Assembly (NCBI GenBank): GCA_900540475.1
Contig: UQGG01000062.1
Span: forward strand, 1 to 35,667
From: an uncultured Robinsoniella sp.
GTDB lineage: Bacteria; Bacillota; Clostridia; Lachnospirales; Lachnospiraceae
DNA length: 35,667 bases
Direction: 5' to 3'
Under the pieces are notes generated by a model that made no database searches, was not told the origin of the DNA, and saw nothing but the letters and a program-made list of their open reading frames with translations. A program made the translations under genes and the position numbers. Positions 30,898-35,667 of the stretch are shown here, piece by piece; the stretch's first letter is position 1, and each line of letters opens with the position of its first letter.

Positions 30898-32097
30898 ATG
30901 AAATATATAGTAGTTTTAGGCGATGGAATGGCAGATGAACCAATTGAACAGTTAGGCGGTAAGACTCCGCTTGCATATGCAAAAACTCCTGCAATGGATG
31001 CTCTGGCGAAAGTATCAGAGATCGGCATGGTCCATACAATTCCCAAGGGAATGAGCCCTGGAAGTGATACGGCGAACCTCTCCGTAATGGGATACGATCC
31101 AAAAGAATATTATACCGGCAGGTCTCCGCTGGAAGCCCTCAGTATCGGAGTACCGATGCAGGCAACGGATGTAGCCCTGCGATGTAATCTGGTAACCCTT
31201 TCGGAAGAGGAGCCTTATGAAGAAAAAACAATTATTGATCACAGTTCCGGTGAAATCAGTACGGAAGATTCAGCTGTTTTATTAAATGCAGTGCGTCAGG
31301 CACTGGAAAATGATATTTATAAATTCTATGTGGGAACCAGTTACCGCCACTGCCTGATCTGGAACCAGGGAAAAGTAGTAACGCTTACGCCGCCCCACGA
31401 TGTTCTGGGCCAGGTAATCGGAAAGTATCTGCCAGAAGACAGCGTACTGGCGCAAATGCAGAAGAAGAGTTACGACATTCTGGTGAATCACCCCATTAAT
31501 ATCGAGCGGAAGAAACAGGGAAAGAATCCTGCGAACAGCTGCTGGTTCTGGGGCGCAGGAACCAAACCTGCACTGTCTTCCTTTGAGGAAAAATTCCATA
31601 AAAAGGGTGTTATGATCTCAGCTGTGGATCTGCTCAAGGGAATTGCAGTTGGAGCCGGGATGGATAATATCACGGTAGAAGGTGCCAATGGCGGACTGCA
31701 TACCAACTATGAGGGTAAGGCACAGGCTGCAGCAGATGCACTGTTAAAAGACGGTTACGACTTTGTATATATACATGTTGAGGCACCGGATGAGATGGGA
31801 CATCAGGGAAGTGTAGAAAAAAAGGTTCAGGCTATTGAATTTTTAGATGAACGTGTGATAAAATACGTAAAGGAACAAATGGATGCAGCTGGTGCAGATT
31901 ACCGTATGCTGGTGCTTCCTGACCATCCTACGCCGATCTGCGTTCGTACACATACCTCTGATCCTGTGCCGTACCTGCTGTATGACAGTACTGCACCGTG
32001 TCAGGAGACATGGAATTATAATGAGGCAGAAGCAAAGGATAGTGGAAACGACATTGCCAGGGGGCACCTGATGATGGAATATTTGTTCTCTAAATAA
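30898..32097 (+). CDS. ApgM-type cofactor-independent phosphoglycerate mutase family protein (possible homoserine kinase analogue)
   Basis: 399-residue alkaline phosphatase-superfamily protein. It opens MKYIVVLGDGMADEPIEQLGGKTPL (metal-binding D9), followed by KGMSPGSDTANLSVMGYDP, which contains the nucleophile serine, and later HVEAPDEMGHQGS and LPDHPTP with further metal ligands. By sequence it belongs to the archaeal-type ApgM family. Its position between hom and lysC suggests a role in the aspartate pathway; comparative genomics has proposed such genes as non-orthologous homoserine kinases (from memory, not checked). No thrB or thrC lies in the window. I chose the ATG at 30898, after AAGGGTG, because family homology starts there; the frame stays open 57 codons upstream with two other ribosome-site-like starts (30727 and 30832). 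Confidence 0.85.
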   Translation: MKYIVVLGDGMADEPIEQLGGKTPLAYAKTPAMDALAKVSEIGMVHTIPKGMSPGSDTANLSVMGYDPKEYYTGRSPLEALSIGVPMQATDVALRCNLVTLSEEEPYEEKTIIDHSSGEISTEDSAVLLNAVRQALENDIYKFYVGTSYRHCLIWNQGKVVTLTPPHDVLGQVIGKYLPEDSVLAQMQKKSYDILVNHPINIERKKQGKNPANSCWFWGAGTKPALSSFEEKFHKKGVMISAVDLLKGIAVGAGMDNITVEGANGGLHTNYEGKAQAAADALLKDGYDFVYIHVEAPDEMGHQGSVEKKVQAIEFLDERVIKYVKEQMDAAGADYRMLVLPDHPTPICVRTHTSDPVPYLLYDSTAPCQETWNYNEAEAKDSGNDIARGHLMMEYLFSK

Positions 32098-32143
32098 AGC
32101 GAATTGGCTTGTCCGGTAATTTTGTATTTCCCGGGAAGCCCGG

Positions 32144-32167
32144 AGCCTGTTTGAAAATAACACGCTC
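32144..32167 (+). repeat. Intergenic palindromic element, collapsed copy
   Basis: AGCCTGTTTGAAA (32144-32156), then ATA and ACACGCTC: the two ends of the element at 2199-2253 joined with the middle and right hairpin arm missing. It lies in the 99-base gap between the ApgM-like gene and lysC. Confidence 0.55.
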
Positions 32168-32196
32168 AAAAGTAAATGTAGACGCAGGAGAAAAAT

Positions 32197-33408
32197 ATGT
32201 TAGTAGTGAAAAAATTTGGCGGTACTTCTGTAGGCAGCAAAGAACGAATTCTAAGTGTTGCAAGAAGATGTATTGAAGAACATCAAAAAGGGAATGACGT
32301 GGTAGTCGTTCTTTCCGCTATGGGTAAGACAACGGATGAATTGCTTGCCAAGGCGAAAGATATTAATCCAAGAGCTTCAAAAAGAGAAATGGATATGCTT
32401 CTGACTGTAGGAGAACAGACTTCTGTTTCCCTTATGGCTATGGCGATGGACGCTTTAGGCGTTCCGGCAATTTCTTTAAATGCATTCCAGATTGGAATGA
32501 AGACCACATCTGCTTATGGAAATGCCAGACTTAAGAACATTGATACGGAACGTATCAGACATGAACTGGAAAGCCGCAAGATTGTTATCGTTACAGGTTT
32601 TCAGGGAATCAATAAGTATGATGATTATACCACACTGGGACGCGGCGGATCAGATACCACGGCTGTGGCGCTGGCAGCAGTGCTCCACGCAGATACCTGT
32701 GAGATTTATACGGATGTGGATGGTGTATATACAGCAGACCCCCGTATCGTAAAAGATGCCAGAAAGATGAAAGAAATTACATATGATGAAATGTTAGATC
32801 TGGCAACACTGGGCGCCGGCGTACTTCATAACCGTTCCGTGGAAATGGCTAAAAAATATGGAGTAACACTGGTAGTGCGTTCAAGCTTAAATGATTCAGA
32901 AGGAACTGTGGTTAAGGAGGAAGTTAGCGTGGAGAGAATGTTGGTAAGCGGTGTTGCTTTGGATAAAAATGCTGCAAGAATTTCAGTAATGGGGTTAAAG
33001 GACGAACCGGGTATCGCTTTTAAATTATTTGATACATTGGCAAAGAAACATATTAACGTAGATATTATTTTGCAGTCTATCGGACGTGAGGGAACAAAGG
33101 ATATCAGTTTCACGGTAGATGAAGATGAAGCAGATGAGACAATAGCCATTCTGACGGACAATAAAAACCGTATTACGGCAAAAGAAATTACCTGCCAGAA
33201 AGAAGTTGCGAAGATGTCAATTGTCGGCGCCGGGATGATGTCAAATCCGGGAGTTGCTGCAAAGATGTTCGAAGCACTGTATAATGCCAGAGTTAATATT
33301 AACATGATATCAACTTCAGAAATCCGGGTGACCGTACTGGTAGATCAGGAGGATGGCGAAAAAGCACTTCGTGCATGCCATGAAGCATTTGGGTTGTCTG
33401 AGGTTTAA
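32197..33408 (+). CDS. lysC: Aspartate kinase, monofunctional with two ACT domains
   Basis: 403 residues. It phosphorylates aspartate, the first committed step to lysine, threonine and methionine. The kinase domain starts VVKKFGGTSVGSKERI (3-18), with the family segments GRGGSDTTAVALAA and YTDVDGVYTADPRIV. Two ACT domains (about 262-335 and 340-403) follow for allosteric control. The size is that of class Bacillus LysC/Corynebacterium aspartokinase, whose C-terminal half is also made separately. GCAGGAG lies before the ATG. It is the last gene of the aspartate cluster; the 12-bp terminator at 33451 follows. Which amino acid inhibits it cannot be told from the sequence. Confidence 0.96.
   Translation: MLVVKKFGGTSVGSKERILSVARRCIEEHQKGNDVVVVLSAMGKTTDELLAKAKDINPRASKREMDMLLTVGEQTSVSLMAMAMDALGVPAISLNAFQIGMKTTSAYGNARLKNIDTERIRHELESRKIVIVTGFQGINKYDDYTTLGRGGSDTTAVALAAVLHADTCEIYTDVDGVYTADPRIVKDARKMKEITYDEMLDLATLGAGVLHNRSVEMAKKYGVTLVVRSSLNDSEGTVVKEEVSVERMLVSGVALDKNAARISVMGLKDEPGIAFKLFDTLAKKHINVDIILQSIGREGTKDISFTVDEDEADETIAILTDNKNRITAKEITCQKEVAKMSIVGAGMMSNPGVAAKMFEALYNARVNINMISTSEIRVTVLVDQEDGEKALRACHEAFGLSEV
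32929..33408 (+). CDS. Candidate internal start: aspartate kinase beta (regulatory) subunit
   Basis: Within lysC and in the same frame, AAGGAGG (32914-32920) lies 8 bases before a GTG at 32929, with an ATG three codons later. Translation from there would give 159 residues covering exactly the ACT-domain half (VERMLVSGVALDKNAARISVMG onward). Bacillus subtilis LysC and Corynebacterium aspartokinase make a beta subunit in just this way. The Shine-Dalgarno and frame are seen directly; expression is inferred. Confidence 0.5.
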   Translation: MERMLVSGVALDKNAARISVMGLKDEPGIAFKLFDTLAKKHINVDIILQSIGREGTKDISFTVDEDEADETIAILTDNKNRITAKEITCQKEVAKMSIVGAGMMSNPGVAAKMFEALYNARVNINMISTSEIRVTVLVDQEDGEKALRACHEAFGLSEV

Positions 33409-33450
33409 AGGACGCTTGCTGTAAAGATCGCGATAAGTGAAGATTACAAT

Positions 33451-33481
33451 AAAAAAGAGCAGATTTTTCTGCTCTTTTTTT
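33451..33481. terminator. Convergent terminator after lysC
   Basis: AAAAAAGAGCAG (33451-33462) and CTGCTCTTTTTT (33469-33480) pair perfectly over 12 bp. T-runs lie on both strands, so it also serves the minus-strand DUF975 gene. Confidence 0.93.
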
Positions 33482-33494
33482 GTACATTCAGACT

Positions 33495-34223
33495 TTAATG
33501 CATCTCTGCCGGAGAAAGTTCACCCCGAAGGTCCATATAAAATAAGGTAAGTGTGGTATTCATATAAGGTCCGATCCAAAGCATTCCGATATAACAGGAA
33601 AGAACGCTGAGCAGGATAAGACCGAAGAAGCTGATGATCAGATAAAACAGGCGGCCTTTGTTGCCACGCATCATTTCTTTGCTTTCCCGCAGGGCATCCA
33701 TCACTTTCATGTGTGGATCATCAATATATAGATATACTGACTGGGAATAGGTCAGCATTAATATAATCGAGATAACCACTCCGATAATCTCAAACAGGAT
33801 CAGTAACAGGTCCAGGAGCAGAAGATCCACAGCCTTGCTTAATGCCCCCAGTATGATGACCGGCAGGAAACATGCCAGAACCATAAGAAATAACAGGATG
33901 ATAATGCCAATCACATGATCCGGATAATTCCGGAAACCATACAGGATATCCCCGATTTTATATTCTTTATTTCTGCAGAAATTCAAAAACAGGCTGGACA
34001 TTCCGGCTGAAAGAACCCCTAAAAGGATGGAAACGATAAATTCACAGAGTGAACTGACAACGAATCCAAATGTTGTTATCGTTCTGAAAAAAGTAAAAGT
34101 ACTGAAAAAAGTAATTATAAAAGTAATCACAAAGAAAATGATCACGGCGCCCATTGGTATGGAATAATTACCAAGGAGTTTTCCTTTGGCTATACTTTTT
34201 AGTTCGGAAGATGAACGTTTCAT
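33495..34223 (-). CDS. DUF975 family membrane protein
   Basis: 242-residue polytopic membrane protein, with MKRSSSELKSIAKGKLLGNYSIPMGAVIIFFVI at the start and five to six helices. The conserved family end reads MKVMDALRESKEMMRGNKGRLFYLIISFFGLILLSVLS...GPYMNTTLTLFYMDLRG, in which DALRxSxxMMxGxK is the DUF975 signature. Function is not established. AGGAG lies 8 bases before the ATG. A consensus-like TTGACA lies upstream on the minus strand, but I found no correctly spaced -10. Confidence 0.9.
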   Translation of the reverse strand: MKRSSSELKSIAKGKLLGNYSIPMGAVIIFFVITFIITFFSTFTFFRTITTFGFVVSSLCEFIVSILLGVLSAGMSSLFLNFCRNKEYKIGDILYGFRNYPDHVIGIIILLFLMVLACFLPVIILGALSKAVDLLLLDLLLILFEIIGVVISIILMLTYSQSVYLYIDDPHMKVMDALRESKEMMRGNKGRLFYLIISFFGLILLSVLSCYIGMLWIGPYMNTTLTLFYMDLRGELSPAEMH

Positions 34224-34286
34224 TTTGTATACTCCTATCTACTACAATATATTTGTCAAATCTCAGCGAACGGGTGCTGAAAAATT

Positions 34287-34315
34287 TTGCAACTTTTTTG
34301 GTCCTATGTTATACT
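34287..34315 (+). promoter_or_regulatory. Promoter of the DUF2752 gene
   Basis: TTGCAA (34287-34292), a 17-bp spacer and TATACT (34310-34315), with TGT before the -10. Confidence 0.8.
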
Positions 34316-34383
34316 GGAACAGCAAAACTTAACTTTACAAAGTTCAGAGCAATTCCTAAACGCTCTAGACCGGAGGTGCTGCC

Positions 34384-34809
34384 TTGAAAAAGGAAAGCGA
34401 AAGAAAAAGCTTATATAAAATCGGCTGGATATTACTCATACTGGGAAGTATTCTTTATATCCTGGTTAAAGTATCACACATATCGGCGGGATCCTTTTTG
34501 CTGCCCTGCCTGGTACATAAATATACAGGGCTTTATTGTCCCGGATGCGGCGGGACCCGCGCATTTACATTCTTAATGGATGGCCATTTTCTGAAATCGC
34601 TGTATTACCATCCGGTAGTCCTGTATGGTGCGGCATTATACCTGTGGTTCATGATTTCCAATACGATAGAACTCCTTTCCAAAGGACGGTTCAAAGTGGG
34701 TATGTACTACAGGGACCGGTATATCCATCTTGCAGTTATCATAATTATACTAAACTTTATCGTGAAAAATGCTGTTCTCATCATTTGGAAATATCCTATG
34801 ATCCCATAA
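34384..34809 (+). CDS. DUF2752 small membrane protein
   Basis: 141 residues with three to four membrane helices and the diagnostic DUF2752 motif CPGCGGTRAF (52-61), preceded by KYTGLYCPGCGG and followed by a MDGHFLKSLYYHP helix. The role of this family is unknown; the CPGCG motif suggests a metal or disulfide site at the membrane. The start codon is TTG at 34384, 8 bases after GGAGG (34371-34375). Its stop lies only 11 bases from the end of the convergent DUF4190-like gene. Confidence 0.88.
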   Translation: MKKESERKSLYKIGWILLILGSILYILVKVSHISAGSFLLPCLVHKYTGLYCPGCGGTRAFTFLMDGHFLKSLYYHPVVLYGAALYLWFMISNTIELLSKGRFKVGMYYRDRYIHLAVIIIILNFIVKNAVLIIWKYPMIP

Positions 34810-34842
34810 GTCCCGGATGCTTATATGGCATCATTTGGGACT
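34809..34842. terminator. Hairpin across the two convergent stop codons, weak terminator
   Basis: AGTCCC (34809-34814) pairs with GGGACT (34837-34842) and inner GATGC (34816-34820) with GCATC (34828-34832). There is no T-run, so termination by it is uncertain. Confidence 0.45.
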
Positions 34843-35411
34843 GACGGAACGTTGGATTTGGGATTTTCTCTGATCTTTGGCATATTGTCGTTGCCGTTTC
34901 CGCCTCCCCCGTTAAAATATTTATTAAAATAGTCTTCCAGGTCTTGTGAATTCTGGTCTGGCTGTTGGGACTGTCCGCCGGAAGAACCACCGGATGAACC
35001 GCCGGAAGAACTATCATTTCCATAATAATACTCTAAATAATCCTGATACAATTTTTGTGTATTGCCCATATAAGTGTCGCTCACCAAAACCGCAATAATC
35101 ATAACAAAGCTGATGCAGATTCCGGCAATGGATATTCCAAGTCCCGTTTTACTGCGGGAATCCATTCTGGAAGAACCGCCTTTTGACAGGAGGGCAAGAA
35201 TGATGCCTATCGCGCCTACCGGAATAGAAATATACAGGCAGCAGGATGATACAAGGGATACAATTCCAAGAATCATAGCTGCGGTTGAAAATGAATTTGA
35301 TTCGGGACCTGGACCGTAATTGCCGGGAGGAGGGTTCTGCCCGTAATTATTTGGCGGGGTACCGTAATTATTAGGGGGAGTCCCCTGATTATTGTAATTT
35401 TCGTAATCCAT
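34821..35411 (-). CDS. DUF4190-like membrane protein with Pro/Asn-rich N-terminus
   Basis: 196 residues. The cytoplasmic N-terminal 40 residues are repetitive, with GTPPNNYGTPPNNYGQNPPPGNYGP. Two transmembrane helices (about 43-78 and 90-110) follow, with MILGIVSLVSSCCLYISIPVGAIGIILALLSKGG and TGLGISIAGICISFVMII matching the DUF4190 pattern. The C-terminal part is extracytoplasmic and low in complexity (SSGGSSGGSSGGQ, NGGGGNGND). AAGGAG lies before the ATG. A TATAAT on the minus strand lies near 35449. The function is unknown; such proteins are common in Lachnospiraceae. Confidence 0.82.
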   Translation of the reverse strand: MDYENYNNQGTPPNNYGTPPNNYGQNPPPGNYGPGPESNSFSTAAMILGIVSLVSSCCLYISIPVGAIGIILALLSKGGSSRMDSRSKTGLGISIAGICISFVMIIAVLVSDTYMGNTQKLYQDYLEYYYGNDSSSGGSSGGSSGGQSQQPDQNSQDLEDYFNKYFNGGGGNGNDNMPKIRENPKSNVPSVPNDAI

Positions 35412-35482
35412 AATAAACGCTCCTTCGCATTTGATATTCTGTATTATAATAACATATCAAAAATTGAAACACAAGAAATTCC

Positions 35483-35511
35483 TTGCCCGCTTCCGGGTTT
35501 TGAAGTATAAT
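35483..35511 (+). promoter_or_regulatory. Promoter of the gene at the right edge
   Basis: TTGCCC (35483-35488), a 17-bp spacer and TATAAT (35506-35511). Confidence 0.75.
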
Positions 35512-35570
35512 AGCCAAAGAATAAAAAACAATTGGGAATTATACCAATACAGATAGCTAAGGAGACAAAT

Positions 35571-35667
35571 ATGGATATTAACAAAAGTTTGGCCAGAGAG
35601 CTGACCGTAGATTTATGGCAGGGGGGAGGTGCCGGAAAAATAAAAAAAGAAAGAAACCGATACGGGC
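35571..35667 (+). CDS. Partial gene, probable start of transcription accessory protein Tex
   Basis: AAGGAG (35559-35564) lies 6 bases before an ATG whose first residues, MDINKSLARELTVDLWQ, match the N-terminus of Tex proteins, RNA-binding S1-domain proteins whose N-terminal region usually continues V.....LIDEGNTIPFIARYRK. After Gln17 the reading departs from the family (GGGAGKIKKERNRYG) and the DNA becomes rich in G and A runs. Either the sequence is poor at the contig end or the gene is frameshifted. The window ends here, so only about 32 codons are seen. Confidence 0.5.
   Translation, partial: MDINKSLARELTVDLWQGGGAGKIKKERNRYG

Overview
This 35.7 kb window looks like the chromosome of a Gram-positive, low-to-mid GC anaerobe of the Lachnospiraceae type (Clostridia). 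The evidence is AGGAGG-type ribosome binding sites before almost every gene, extended -10 promoters, a GerA-family spore germination protein, YesM/YesN two-component genes, an RF2 gene with a programmed frameshift, DegV, YitT and an iron-dependent butanol-type dehydrogenase. I saw no tRNA or rRNA gene, insertion sequence, prophage or CRISPR array. It reads as ordinary core chromosome. Both window edges look odd (an atypical nadE N-terminus and a garbled tex start), so this may be a whole contig with unreliable ends.

Layout. 1-2 kb: glutamine-dependent NAD synthetase. 2.1-3.5 kb: Fe-alcohol dehydrogenase behind a strong promoter with a Rex-like operator. 3.7-9.1 kb: mostly single-gene units: a secreted YHYH/Big_2 protein, a membrane-anchored small protein (-), DegV, a PAP2 phosphatase (-), an orphan GerA-type germinant receptor subunit and a Thr/Asn-rich lipoprotein. 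9.1-11.6 kb: YitT (-), a eukaryotic-type HisA away from any his operon, and long-form ribosome hibernation factor HPF. 11.7-16.2 kb: a tightly overlapping trio of solute-binding lipoprotein, YesM-like kinase and YesN-like regulator, with no permease. 16.4-20.6 kb: an HPr-like protein without the phosphorylatable histidine, a candidate small ORF, secA and prfB (RF2). 20.7-23.9 kb: an SPFH/zinc-ribbon, zinc-ribbon membrane and TPM operon resembling Bacillus ydjI-ydjG-ydjH. 24.0-26.5 kb (-): an ABC exporter (ATPase and two DUF990-type permeases) behind a structured leader. 26.7-28.7 kb (-): a large repeat-rich lipoprotein with a probable beta-helix. 28.9-33.4 kb: an aspartate-family amino acid cluster: ACT/HTH regulator, hom, an ApgM-like phosphomutase and lysC. 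33.5-35.4 kb: small membrane proteins (DUF975, DUF2752, DUF4190). The last 97 bases hold the apparent start of tex.

How the genes work together. The clearest functional units are four. The hom/apgM-like/lysC cluster may carry a non-orthologous homoserine kinase, and lysC has an internal start for a separate regulatory subunit. The binding protein/kinase/regulator trio is a probable extracellular-ligand sensor. The SPFH/zinc-ribbon/TPM operon is a probable membrane-stress module. The Fe-ADH is probably under redox control. Most units end in clear intrinsic terminators, several of them shared by convergent genes.
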